This document shows, piece by piece, positions 9,107 to 18,692 of a DNA stretch of 49,868 nucleotides. Where the stretch lies: positions 1 to 49,868 of the forward strand of contig JAILDZ010000097.1 in assembly GCA_024688505.1 (NCBI GenBank), given 5' to 3'. The notes beneath the pieces are model-generated. The model was not told the origin of the DNA. It worked only from the letters and a program-made list of their open reading frames with translations, and ran no database searches. Source of the DNA: Lachnospiraceae bacterium (GTDB lineage: Bacteria > Bacillota > Clostridia > Lachnospirales > Lachnospiraceae). Position numbers and translations under genes: made by a program. Each line of letters begins with the position of its first letter. Position 1 is the first letter of the stretch.

Positions 9107-11302
9107 TTACTGTTCTTCCTCAGCGTTACTCATCACCACTGCCTGCAGGATCTCATTCTTCGCACCCATCCTGCCTATCTTCCTGCACTCCATATCCACA
9201 GCTTCGGCGATGTCTTCCATAGTGATCTTTCTGCCTTTTGCGGCTGCTCTGTATGCTGCCGCAATGGCCGAGGATTTGATGTTTGATCCCGACAGTTCCA
9301 CTGCCTTTGAAAGAATGGAAAAGTCCACACTCTCATCCAGGGGTGCTTCCTTCGGGAATGATTTTTTCCACAGGTCACACCTGGTAGCTTCATCAGGTAT
9401 GCCTATGGGGATCATGTATGTCATCCTGCGCTTAAACGCAGCGTCAAAATTAGCCATATTATTGGTGGCGAGTATGGATACTCCGCTGTATTCCTCTATC
9501 TTCTGAAGGAGATATGCAGTCTCCGCATTGGCATGTTTATCATTGGAGCTGGTAACCTCTGTACGCTTTGCAAAGAGGGAATCTGCCTCATCAAAGAAGA
9601 GAATGGCATTTGAATTCTTCGCCGCATCAAACACGGATCCCAGATTCTTCTCTGTCTCACCTATATATTTACTGCTGATCTGTGACAGGTCTATCCTGTA
9701 CATATCAAGTCCCAGCTCGTTTGAAAGCACCTGTGCAGCCATGGTCTTTCCTGTACCGGGAGGTCCGTAGAGGACTATGGACACCCCTCTGCCATAGGGC
9801 AGCTTCTTTCCGAAACCGAATTCTTCATTCACTTTTGATTTATATATGATCCGGTCACAGGCCATCTTCAGATATTCCCTGCTTTCCGGCTCCACCACCA
9901 GGTCATCCCAGGTGAATGCACTCTTTAAGCGGACTGCATTTTCCCCGAACTGAGTGGAGCAGATACGTCTGATCTGTTCCTCCAGTGCCAGCTTTTCGAT
10001 GATGAATCCTTCATCTTTTGCCTCAGACACTGCCACGGTATTTGTGACTGCTTCGAAGATCCTGCCCGGGTTCATGGTGTATTTGGATACCACTTCCTGG
10101 AGAGACACATCCTCTGAAAGCTCTGCGTTATTCCGGCTTAGCGCTTCCTCCCACAGACTCTGCTGCGCAGCACTGTCCGTTTCCGGGATCGTCAGCCTAA
10201 AAAGACTGCCGGCAAATGATTCTCCCACCTTGTCCGAAAGGGGACGGTCCGTGCCTATAAAAAGCACTGCTATCTTCTTTTGGAGGGCTGCTACTGTCCT
10301 TATGGTGGCAGCCATGGTCTCGCCCTTTTCCTCCACTCCGTAGAGATATATCACAGCATTACCGATGGCCGAATGGAGGACAATCTCCTCACACAGCCTG
10401 TGCTGCATCTCGGGAGAGAGTGCAAACAGTTTTCGAAGATCCACGGAGAGCATATTCTCCAGGTTTTTCTGTGCTGTCAGGCTAACTAAGAATCTTTTGC
10501 CGCTGCCCGGCTCTCCGCTCAGTTCTATGACGCCCTGAGTTTCCAGTGCCTGCATGGTGGCATATACGTATTCCAGTTCCTTCAACTCTTTTTCGTGGCA
10601 TATGAAGGCTGCAGACGGAGCTTCCACATATGATGCGATAAGCCCCAGATCTCCCAGCTCGGCGCCCTGCCCCCGCAGGAACCGAAGAACGGAGGGTTTC
10701 AAATGTATGGTGCGCTCCGCATCATAGATCTCGTCCTTATTTGCCACCAGAAGGAGGTTAAAGAAAGAATCCCTGTTGCAGATACTGTTAATGCTGTATT
10801 CATTATCCGTCATGAAAAACCGCCCCATGTCGCTTATGAAGCCGGCACTGGGGAAGGTGGTCCTGTCACGGATGCCCATCAGTATGGAATATATCTGACC
10901 GTATTTCATGTTTTCCGATGCTGCATATGAAAAAAGCACTGCCAGAAATTCCAGCGGAGAAAGTTCTCCCGAATTCATAAGGGCGGAAAGGGGCATATCA
11001 TCGGATTCCCCGCTCTTTATGGCCAGTTTCATAAAAATACTGCGTATATCACTCCACTTCGGGAAAGCGGTTCTCTTATGGGGTTCCAGTGCCGATATCA
11101 GAGAATCCGGAGGCAGCATGCTTCCTATCCTGTCTATGGCATCTTCCGGGGCCTCTTCATTCTGAAACACCGCAAGTATGCAGAGCATGTCTACAAAACG
11201 GAAAAAATACTCTTTCTCTTCTTCCGGATCGAAAAAGGGTTCTTCCGTTATTTCGGGAAAGTATTCATTTAAAAAGTCGTAATTGATCTCTTCTTTTTTC
11301 AT
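9107..11302 (-). CDS. AAA+ ATPase, two ATPase-like domains (Afp15-like family by context)
   Basis: D2: GPPGTGKTMAAQ, ILFFDEADSLFAKR, SILATNN, FKRRMTY. D1: GEPGSGKRFLVS Walker-A-like. Confidence 0.92.
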   Translation of the reverse strand: MKKEEINYDFLNEYFPEITEEPFFDPEEEKEYFFRFVDMLCILAVFQNEEAPEDAIDRIGSMLPPDSLISALEPHKRTAFPKWSDIRSIFMKLAIKSGESDDMPLSALMNSGELSPLEFLAVLFSYAASENMKYGQIYSILMGIRDRTTFPSAGFISDMGRFFMTDNEYSINSICNRDSFFNLLLVANKDEIYDAERTIHLKPSVLRFLRGQGAELGDLGLIASYVEAPSAAFICHEKELKELEYVYATMQALETQGVIELSGEPGSGKRFLVSLTAQKNLENMLSVDLRKLFALSPEMQHRLCEEIVLHSAIGNAVIYLYGVEEKGETMAATIRTVAALQKKIAVLFIGTDRPLSDKVGESFAGSLFRLTIPETDSAAQQSLWEEALSRNNAELSEDVSLQEVVSKYTMNPGRIFEAVTNTVAVSEAKDEGFIIEKLALEEQIRRICSTQFGENAVRLKSAFTWDDLVVEPESREYLKMACDRIIYKSKVNEEFGFGKKLPYGRGVSIVLYGPPGTGKTMAAQVLSNELGLDMYRIDLSQISSKYIGETEKNLGSVFDAAKNSNAILFFDEADSLFAKRTEVTSSNDKHANAETAYLLQKIEEYSGVSILATNNMANFDAAFKRRMTYMIPIGIPDEATRCDLWKKSFPKEAPLDESVDFSILSKAVELSGSNIKSSAIAAAYRAAAKGRKITMEDIAEAVDMECRKIGRMGAKNEILQAVVMSNAEEEQ

Positions 11303-11317
11303 CCTGTGACCTTTTCA

Positions 11318-13381
11318 TCACTGATCAAACATACTCTCAGGAATAGGTGTGAGGGATCCTACGGTGCGGTAAAGACTGATACACATGATCATAAGCTTTA
11401 TCCTCTGCACCAGCCTCTCCGTGCTGACACCCAGTATATCTCCCAGTCCCTTCATGACCTTTGGATTCTTAAGCATTCTTTCCACCGTCGACATGGATTT
11501 CGCATCCTCATTGTCGAACTGCTTCACAAATTTCTCCGCATCCTGCCTGGTCATCTTTCCGATATCCACTCCCATCTCCGGCAGCTGCTGGATCATGATG
11601 GATTTGATGCCCTGACCTGTATCATCCTGCTCATAGAGCAGATTCTCCGGAGCCACCAGATTATCCCAGTTCGGCACGCCAACGATAAATCCCAGAGTCT
11701 TCACCAGAGCCAGCTGAGTCTTCGCTTCCGGCGTCATCGGTATCTCGTCCATACGTCTGCCGTCTGTGATCTCGTCATAGTCCTGCATATGAAGAATACT
11801 CTTTTCCTTCATCTCGTCGGTTTCCTGATCGAATTCCACCGGCATGGCATCGCTGACACCCATCCTCTGTGCCAGAGTATAGAATTTGTTCTGATTCTGT
11901 TTATCAGAAGGAGACACCATGAGGGATGAATTGGTGGTGGTGGGATTGGACTCCATGGTCTTCTTCCTCTTCTCATCCGCCTGCTCCTCATCCTTCAAGG
12001 GGCGCTGTTCCTTCTGTTTCTTCTCACGGTCGGCATCTTTTCCCTGATCTCCGGTCTGATTTGTGAAGTGATTTCTGTTCTTTACGCGAAAGGCATCTGC
12101 CCTTGCCTGATCTATCACTCCGCCGAGGCCGTTTGATATCATCATAAGGATCTCATCTATGGAAAGACTCTCGCCTTCATCCTTTATTATGAGTCCTGTG
12201 AGGATGTCTTCGGAGCTCTTCTTTGAATCCTGTACGTCTCTTTGCTCCACGTTGTCCAGACCGCGATCCCTGCCCAGATATCCATATACATTTTTTTCTA
12301 TCGTGGGGTTCAGCTTTTCCATTTCTTCCTTCAGCTTTACCACCAGTTTTTTTCTTCTCTTACCGATGCCCCAGGGAAGTATGGGGTTCTTTGCGGCTAT
12401 ATAATCGCCGCATGCCTTTATCACCTGATTTCCATCGGTGTTCACAAGCTCTGTGACGGCATCCTCGTCTATGGCTCCGCCTTCTGTCTTGATATTATCC
12501 ATTTTGGTGACATAGTCCCGGGTGCTGTCGGTGACGGCATCCATGAGACCGTCCTTGCTGTTCTTCTTTTTGGTGATATCCTTTTCGCTGTTAAAGGTAC
12601 GGATGAAAGAATAGTTTCCTTCCAGCCTGGACTGTTTCACCTGGGGCTTCATGGAATCCTGCGCTTCTCTTTGCACCGGCTCTATCAGTTCCTGATCTGC
12701 TTCAGGTTTATAAAACTTCATCTGCGCCAGGGTTTCCTTGCCGTAAGGTTCCAGCTGTGCATCCACCTTATCCTTTACGGCCTTCATGTTAAAAGCGCCT
12801 TCCAGGTGCTGCTGAAGCTGAAGCATCTGGTCATCCGATTCCGTAAGATCCGAGGGTTTAATTCCCACAGGCTTTTCCACTTCGCCCTTTTCCAGCTTTT
12901 TCTTATAGGCCATCATGGTCTGATAAGTGGTTACTTTGGATTTGGCACGATCTACATTTCTCTGCAGCTCTACCGTGTCCCTGTCCATACGGCCGCCAAA
13001 CCTTTTCAGCATCCTCTCACCCTGTCTGACAGCGTCCAGATAGTCTTCATATTCATCCTGGTTTTCTTCCAGATACCTGCCCACTGTATCCAGCTCATCA
13101 TCCACAGGCTGATTGGGATTGGCAGGATTGATCTCTGTCTCCATGCTCTCCACGTCTTCCTGGCTCACACCTTCCATAAGGTCTCCTGTCAGGATCTCAT
13201 CCTCATCCACCATCTCAAAGCCTTTTGGCAGACTCTCGGAGGGAGCATCGGAATCGAAGCCGGTCTTTTGGCCAAGCCCTGCCTTGAAGTCGTCGAAATT
13301 CGGCCCCATGAGCTCTTCCATCTCTTCCCTGTCCATATCTTCATTTTTTAAAAATTCTTCGTCTAATAAAAATGAACTCAT
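11318..13381 (-). CDS. Hypothetical 687-aa hydrophilic protein; candidate cargo/structural protein
   Basis: Intact ORF between two AAA+ genes; acidic N-terminus, helical and low-complexity segments; no family recognised. Confidence 0.8.
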   Translation of the reverse strand: MSSFLLDEEFLKNEDMDREEMEELMGPNFDDFKAGLGQKTGFDSDAPSESLPKGFEMVDEDEILTGDLMEGVSQEDVESMETEINPANPNQPVDDELDTVGRYLEENQDEYEDYLDAVRQGERMLKRFGGRMDRDTVELQRNVDRAKSKVTTYQTMMAYKKKLEKGEVEKPVGIKPSDLTESDDQMLQLQQHLEGAFNMKAVKDKVDAQLEPYGKETLAQMKFYKPEADQELIEPVQREAQDSMKPQVKQSRLEGNYSFIRTFNSEKDITKKKNSKDGLMDAVTDSTRDYVTKMDNIKTEGGAIDEDAVTELVNTDGNQVIKACGDYIAAKNPILPWGIGKRRKKLVVKLKEEMEKLNPTIEKNVYGYLGRDRGLDNVEQRDVQDSKKSSEDILTGLIIKDEGESLSIDEILMMISNGLGGVIDQARADAFRVKNRNHFTNQTGDQGKDADREKKQKEQRPLKDEEQADEKRKKTMESNPTTTNSSLMVSPSDKQNQNKFYTLAQRMGVSDAMPVEFDQETDEMKEKSILHMQDYDEITDGRRMDEIPMTPEAKTQLALVKTLGFIVGVPNWDNLVAPENLLYEQDDTGQGIKSIMIQQLPEMGVDIGKMTRQDAEKFVKQFDNEDAKSMSTVERMLKNPKVMKGLGDILGVSTERLVQRIKLMIMCISLYRTVGSLTPIPESMFDQ

Positions 13382-13390
13382 AATGGGCCC

Positions 13391-15577
13391 TCACTCTTGC
13401 ATGTACAGCGCATACTGTCCGAATTCATCGGAATCTATCAATCGTCCCAGTTTTTCAAACTCGTATCTGGTGGCCAGTATAATGTCTTTCATATGCACCT
13501 TCCGCTTATCCGCTCCTGCGAAATAGGCAGCGGTGAGAAGGATGGATTTGATATTGCTGCCGGAAAGATCTGTGAAATGGCCGGCCAACCATTCGAAGTC
13601 CACACTCACGTCCATGGGCACTTCTTCCGGAAGCATATGGCTCCACATCTTCAGTCTGGTGTCTTCATCCGGTCTCTCGAAATGCACTACATAAGTGAGT
13701 CGTCTCATAAATGCCGGATCGAAGCTCTGATAGTTATTGGTGGCCAGGATGGAGATGCCGTTATATTCCTCCACTTTCTGAAGCAGGAAGCTGGTGTCGG
13801 AGTTCGCGTATTTATCATGTGAATCCTTTATCTCTGTCCTCTTGGTAAAAAGCGCATCCGCCTCGTCGAAAAAGAGCACCACACTTCTCTTCTGTGCTTC
13901 GTCAAATATCCTGGAAAGGTTCTTCTGGGTTTCTCCTATGTATTTGGAGAATATCTGTGACACGTCCACGCGGTACAGGGGTGTCATAACTTCATTTGCT
14001 ATAGCCTGGGCAGCCATGGTCTTTCCTGTGCCCGGAGGGCCATACATGAGAAGGATCACGGCGTTTCCGTATGCATTCTTTTTATTGATGCCCCACTCGG
14101 CTCCCACACGGTTTCTGAGACGGAATCTGTCGCAGGCTGCCTTCAGCCTCTTCTTCTGGGCATCCTCCAGATATATATCTTCCCAGGTGTAATGCGCATT
14201 CACTTCTGTGGCCAGATAATCAAAATTTGATGTATTAAGCCTGAACAACAGGTCCTGCAGCAATGTCCTGGACAGGGTCTTCTCTCCTTTTCTGTCCAGT
14301 GTGTGCTTCGCCTGGAGCATGATGCGCTGTATCTGTCCGAAGGATATCTCGTGGCAATCCGCTATATCAAATATATCCACGGAGGCATCCATGGAAAGAT
14401 CCAGTTTCTTAAGCATGTGCTCCCATATAGCCTCCCTTTCCATCACGTCCGGAAGGGGCAGGTGCAGTATGGATGGCGAATTCTTTGCGGGGAGATCCAG
14501 CCTCGGATATCTGTCCTCTCCACATATATATACGGATGTATCCGTAAGATGGTCTAAAAGATAATTCACCACATGTGAAAGCATGATCCGTTCTTCCGAC
14601 AGTCCCTTGGCATCATCCCTGTGATCCCCTGTGGATATGAGCAGAGCCCCCTTATGGAGCCTTAGGAAAAGCGCCACATCCTTAAGGTTCTTCTGTCCCC
14701 CCAGCACATCCGTGATATCTATCTCGTATATGCCGGTCTTTTCTTTTTTCGCTGCCATAAGGAGCACATACCGCACGTCTTCACGGTCGCTGCTTTCTAT
14801 ATAGCAGGGCGCATGGTTTTTCTTTTTATCTCTCTTTAAAGAAAAATCCGATAAGAAGCCTTTAAAAAAGGCTCCTCCGGATAATTCTTTATTTTCCTCT
14901 ATTTCTCTTAAGGGCGCAGGAAGATGGTCTTCCTCTCCCACCAGATATCTGTATAATGTGTCGCTGATGCCTAAAGTGTAGTGAAGACCTGTATCACCGT
15001 TCATATCTATTCTGATAAGATACTTGCTTAAGTTTCTTTCCGGAGAAAGAAGCCTTTCGGTGCGGCCTATATCGTAGTCATAGAGCATATGAAGCACAGT
15101 ACTCACCACTCCGATATCCGGGAGCTTTCCCATGCCGTCTTTCTGCAGATAGTTATATATCCGAAGATACTTGATGTCATATCCGGGAGATGCCGCCATA
15201 AGCAGCACTATTAGCTCCTCCATGGACATATCAAAGGTGTCTGTGATCTTTCTTAAGGGCAGTTCTATGTCTTTTGTGGCATCCTCTCTGGAGCGTATAT
15301 GCCGGTATGCGTCCTCCATTTCCGGCAGCATATAATCCACTTTAGTGTCCTCCGGACGTTCCACCGGTATGGTCTCTAAGTATGAATCTATCTCTTCTTC
15401 GGTGATGCGGAGTCCCCGCACATGCCAGTCGTCATAACTTATCCGAAGATCTCTTTCCGATATCACGCCTTCCAGTAAAAGATCCAGCATAAGGAAAACA
15501 TCCGTCATGTATTCCGTTACGGATGTGTATGGCATTCCTTCTTTCTCTTCTTTGAAATACAGCGTGCTCGGATTCAA
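13391..15577 (-). CDS. AAA+ ATPase, paralogue (D1 without recognisable Walker A)
   Basis: GPPGTGKTMAAQAIANEVMTPLYRVDVSQIFSKYIGETQKNLSRIF, VLFFDEADALFTKR, ILATNNYQSFDPAFMRRLTY. Confidence 0.92.
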   Translation of the reverse strand: MNPSTLYFKEEKEGMPYTSVTEYMTDVFLMLDLLLEGVISERDLRISYDDWHVRGLRITEEEIDSYLETIPVERPEDTKVDYMLPEMEDAYRHIRSREDATKDIELPLRKITDTFDMSMEELIVLLMAASPGYDIKYLRIYNYLQKDGMGKLPDIGVVSTVLHMLYDYDIGRTERLLSPERNLSKYLIRIDMNGDTGLHYTLGISDTLYRYLVGEEDHLPAPLREIEENKELSGGAFFKGFLSDFSLKRDKKKNHAPCYIESSDREDVRYVLLMAAKKEKTGIYEIDITDVLGGQKNLKDVALFLRLHKGALLISTGDHRDDAKGLSEERIMLSHVVNYLLDHLTDTSVYICGEDRYPRLDLPAKNSPSILHLPLPDVMEREAIWEHMLKKLDLSMDASVDIFDIADCHEISFGQIQRIMLQAKHTLDRKGEKTLSRTLLQDLLFRLNTSNFDYLATEVNAHYTWEDIYLEDAQKKRLKAACDRFRLRNRVGAEWGINKKNAYGNAVILLMYGPPGTGKTMAAQAIANEVMTPLYRVDVSQIFSKYIGETQKNLSRIFDEAQKRSVVLFFDEADALFTKRTEIKDSHDKYANSDTSFLLQKVEEYNGISILATNNYQSFDPAFMRRLTYVVHFERPDEDTRLKMWSHMLPEEVPMDVSVDFEWLAGHFTDLSGSNIKSILLTAAYFAGADKRKVHMKDIILATRYEFEKLGRLIDSDEFGQYALYMQE

Positions 15578-16416
15578 ATTCTTTCGTAATTCCTCTCTAT
15601 GTTCTTCACTCCCGGGAATATGGCCTCAAAGGGACCGTCATATACGGGTGTGGTGGTGGGTATGAAAACCTTCGTCTTTTTCGCTTTATATTTTTTCCTG
15701 ACACCTGCCGCAAAGCCCCGAAGCAGCGCCGACATCTGTCTGGCGTTTGGTGCATATACAGCAGATACGGTAACCTCTTTATCCTCCGTATCATCGCATA
15801 CCAGATATGCGCTTATTATGCCTTTTCTCTCATAGACATATGAAAGTTCACGGTCCACATGGGGAGATATGAAGCCCTCTTCCGGCTGATCGCGATATCT
15901 TTCTCTGGAAGCCACAGCCAGTCTTTTAAGCTCTCTGTCCGTAAGCTCCGCAAATGTCTTCATGTTACGGTTCTGATATTTCTTCGGGAAGAGCTTATCA
16001 TCCTCAAGATCCGCTATGCTGATCTCATAGAGCCTGTCTCCCCTGTCCTTGCTCTTATATCCCACTGCCTTAAGGAAGGCTGTGAGGGCCTCGGTATCCT
16101 TATCATATTCACAGTAGCCTATACGGCTGTACACTGCGCCGTCTGTCTCGTCCATTATCTCTTTTAAGCGGCCGACAAGGGCAGCTCCCGCCCCCTTCTT
16201 TCTATAGTCCGGCGACACATATAGGCTCTCTATCATAAAGCACCCATCCGGATCTATATATCCCACCAGAGCACCGATAGCCACTTTTCCTGTCACCGCT
16301 CCCAGCATGACAGCACCTGCGTTTAAGGCTTCTTTACCGCTTTCTGTTACGAAATTCATAAAGGGTTCCCGGTCTTTTCTGTCTACCAGTCCCACTTCCA
16401 CCTTTATCTTTGCCAA
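15574..16416 (-). CDS. GNAT-family N-acetyltransferase (two-domain length)
   Basis: SLYVSPDYRKKGAGAALVGRLKEIM acetyl-CoA binding signature; overlaps AAA+ gene start. Confidence 0.82.
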   Translation of the reverse strand: MAKIKVEVGLVDRKDREPFMNFVTESGKEALNAGAVMLGAVTGKVAIGALVGYIDPDGCFMIESLYVSPDYRKKGAGAALVGRLKEIMDETDGAVYSRIGYCEYDKDTEALTAFLKAVGYKSKDRGDRLYEISIADLEDDKLFPKKYQNRNMKTFAELTDRELKRLAVASRERYRDQPEEGFISPHVDRELSYVYERKGIISAYLVCDDTEDKEVTVSAVYAPNARQMSALLRGFAAGVRKKYKAKKTKVFIPTTTPVYDGPFEAIFPGVKNIERNYERI

Positions 16417-16419
16417 TGC

Positions 16420-17484
16420 TTATACCTCCGATGCATCTGTCTTTACAGGTTTCAGGCCATTGCCGAGACCGGCAACCTTAGCAGCATTCTCTTTAAACCT
16501 GGCTGTGTGTCCATCCAGTATGCCCTGCACCATGTCATCGTCCATTGTCCCGCCATTTACATATGTCATATATTCTCCGCTTTTTCCTACGGACACTCCC
16601 CAGTAATTAGTGCTTAAAGCAGATACTATACCCGCCAGATCCGACGCCATATCCTGCTTGGCATTTAATATCTCCATTATACTCGGATCCAGGCTCTCAA
16701 AATATTTCATGTTCATTTCACTCTGGGACAGGTTCTGAAAATAGCAAAGCTTATCTATGGCCAACCTGTATTCTTCCACATGGCTGCTGATCCAGCTAAG
16801 GTCTGTCATTTTAAGCGAAAGTTCCATACCCAGGAGCTCATTTACTATGCCATCCAACATATCTATTTTCTTCTGGTCATATGTATAACTGGTTAATATT
16901 TTCCAATCTTCTATATTTTTCTTTTTCTTTGCACGGTCTTCTGCTGTGGCGGGAGTACCGTCTTTTTTCACATTATATGTCTGCATATATGTATCAAAGA
17001 CGCGTCCATCCAGTCCCAGCTTTGAACAGTCCTCCCCTTCACTTTCCTTGTAGTCTTTTTGGGCAATGGCCCGTCTCTTCATCAGGTCCTGGATGTTGTC
17101 ATGAAGATCCATGGTCTTGTTCCCGAAATCACGAAATCCCGTGGGATCCGCCTTCTTTTTATCTATCTTATTTGTCCTGATCTTTTCCCGGAACCATCCC
17201 TTGATCTTTGCAAAAAGGCCCTTCTTTGTGGCGCTCTTTGATTTATGGGTGGTCACAGCCATTCCGGATGCCGCCTCGTCCGCCACCACCTGATTCTTCT
17301 TCGCAGATTCCATAAACGATGCCATAGAGGTCCGGGATATCTCTATCCGGTCCTCCCTTTGCTCGTTCAGTTCTTTATTCTCTTCCAGCTGGCGATTCTG
17401 CTCTTCCTCTGTGACAGTAAGAGTCATCTGCTGCTGCATCTGCTGTTGTTGTTGGACTAAAGCTTCATCAAAATTACTGCTCAT
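16420..17484 (-). CDS. Hypothetical protein with Q-rich N-terminus; candidate cargo/structural protein
   Basis: Starts MSSNFDEALVQQQQQMQQQMTLTVTEEEQNRQLEENKEL; basic segment KGLFAKIKGWFREKIRTNKIDKKK; no recognised family. Confidence 0.8.
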   Translation of the reverse strand: MSSNFDEALVQQQQQMQQQMTLTVTEEEQNRQLEENKELNEQREDRIEISRTSMASFMESAKKNQVVADEAASGMAVTTHKSKSATKKGLFAKIKGWFREKIRTNKIDKKKADPTGFRDFGNKTMDLHDNIQDLMKRRAIAQKDYKESEGEDCSKLGLDGRVFDTYMQTYNVKKDGTPATAEDRAKKKKNIEDWKILTSYTYDQKKIDMLDGIVNELLGMELSLKMTDLSWISSHVEEYRLAIDKLCYFQNLSQSEMNMKYFESLDPSIMEILNAKQDMASDLAGIVSALSTNYWGVSVGKSGEYMTYVNGGTMDDDMVQGILDGHTARFKENAAKVAGLGNGLKPVKTDASEV

Positions 17485-17557
17485 ACTTTTCTCCTTTTGA
17501 TCAGATCAAAAACATCCTCTTAGTCATTTTTACGTTTAAAACTGCAGGATGGCGATA

Positions 17558-18061
17558 TTATTTTCCTATCAGACTGAGGAAACGGAGCACTTTTCTGTCT
17601 TTAAGATCTGTTACTATCTCGCCCTGTGTGGTGATGAGCAGGTCTCTTTCTTCCTTAGCGTTCGTATATCCGCATTCTTTGAAGAAGGCCGCTATCTCTT
17701 TTGCCGAGACTTCATATTCCAGTCTGCCGTCTATGGGCTCCGGAATAATGAAGGTGGCTGTATTTATGCTGCTCTTTTTGAGAACTCTGGATATACGTTC
17801 CACCAGCTTTGTTCCCATTCCCTGGCGTCTGTATTCTTCTTCCACAAACACGTAGATGATCTCTGCAAAGCACTCTCCCTTCGGAGTGATATTCACGTAA
17901 AACTGCGCCACTCCCAGGATCCCTTCATCTTCGTTGCCTTTCTTCACGGCGCCCAGTGTGAAATAACCTTTTACGTCTGCCCTGTCCACCACATAATCGG
18001 GTACTATTCCTCTAAGTGTCTCCAGGTCGTTCTTGTCCAGGGTGTAAATCTCTGTTCTCAA
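17558..18061 (-). CDS. GNAT-family N-acetyltransferase
   Basis: IIYVFVEEEYRRQGMGTKLVERISRVL signature. Confidence 0.83.
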   Translation of the reverse strand: MRTEIYTLDKNDLETLRGIVPDYVVDRADVKGYFTLGAVKKGNEDEGILGVAQFYVNITPKGECFAEIIYVFVEEEYRRQGMGTKLVERISRVLKKSSINTATFIIPEPIDGRLEYEVSAKEIAAFFKECGYTNAKEERDLLITTQGEIVTDLKDRKVLRFLSLIGK

Positions 18062-18107
18062 AACTGTTCTCCTTTTTGGTACACTGACCCTAATTTACAA
18101 CATTCTC

Positions 18108-18113
18108 ATTATA
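18108..18113 (-). promoter_or_regulatory. Extended -10 (TGgTATAAT) promoter candidate for 17558-18061
   Basis: Minus strand reads ATGGTATAATGAGAATG ~47 nt upstream of the start codon; possible TTGCGG -35 at 19-nt spacing. Confidence 0.45.
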
Positions 18114-18158
18114 CCATAATTCTGCAACAACACCGCAACATATAGCCCGATTTTTTTC

Positions 18159-18692
18159 TTATTGGATATAGACCATGGAGGTCTTTCTGAAGGCGTCCAC
18201 CATCTTCATGATGCCGTTATAGAAAAGCCCCAGGCAATATATATATACTACCGAATTTGCATATCTTATGAATATGAGGCAGCTTAAGCCTATGAATATG
18301 TTCACTATGCCGCTACTGAGTTTCAATCTCCAGTGCCCGGCTCCCAGTTTTCGTTCATCCATGGCATTCAGCATATCCACAAGCCCTGAGAAAAGATGTA
18401 TTCCCAGGAGATAGAGAAGCACATAAATCCGCGGCACATCGCTTAAGTTTGCTGTGAAAAGGCCCAGATCCAGAATGAGTATCCCGCTATAAAGTGATCT
18501 CCTGCCCCCCACCATATGTATTCCCATAGTGATATAGTAGATGATGCTCCGGATTCCTCTTATCATGAGTCCGAGACTAAGGATCACTATGATGAGAATG
18601 TATCCCTCCTCAGGGTACACTGTCATGAAGACTGCCGCAGCCATCATAAGAAGGCCTGTGAAAAACGAACTGATCCTCTGTGTTTTACTCAT
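18159..18692 (-). CDS. Small integral membrane protein (HdeD/DUF308-like)
   Basis: Five to six hydrophobic helices, FFTGLLMMAAAVFMTVYPEEGYILIIVILSLGLMIRGIRSIIYY. Confidence 0.65.
   Translation of the reverse strand: MSKTQRISSFFTGLLMMAAAVFMTVYPEEGYILIIVILSLGLMIRGIRSIIYYITMGIHMVGGRRSLYSGILILDLGLFTANLSDVPRIYVLLYLLGIHLFSGLVDMLNAMDERKLGAGHWRLKLSSGIVNIFIGLSCLIFIRYANSVVYIYCLGLFYNGIMKMVDAFRKTSMVYIQ

Noticed and set aside
12242-13351. 369-aa + strand ORF and many other + strand ORFs (e.g. 35876-37264, 6438-7115, 22195-22794, 24230-25042)
   Set aside because: All lie antisense to well-supported minus-strand genes, show His/Ile/Leu/Cys-rich shadow composition and no recognisable motifs.
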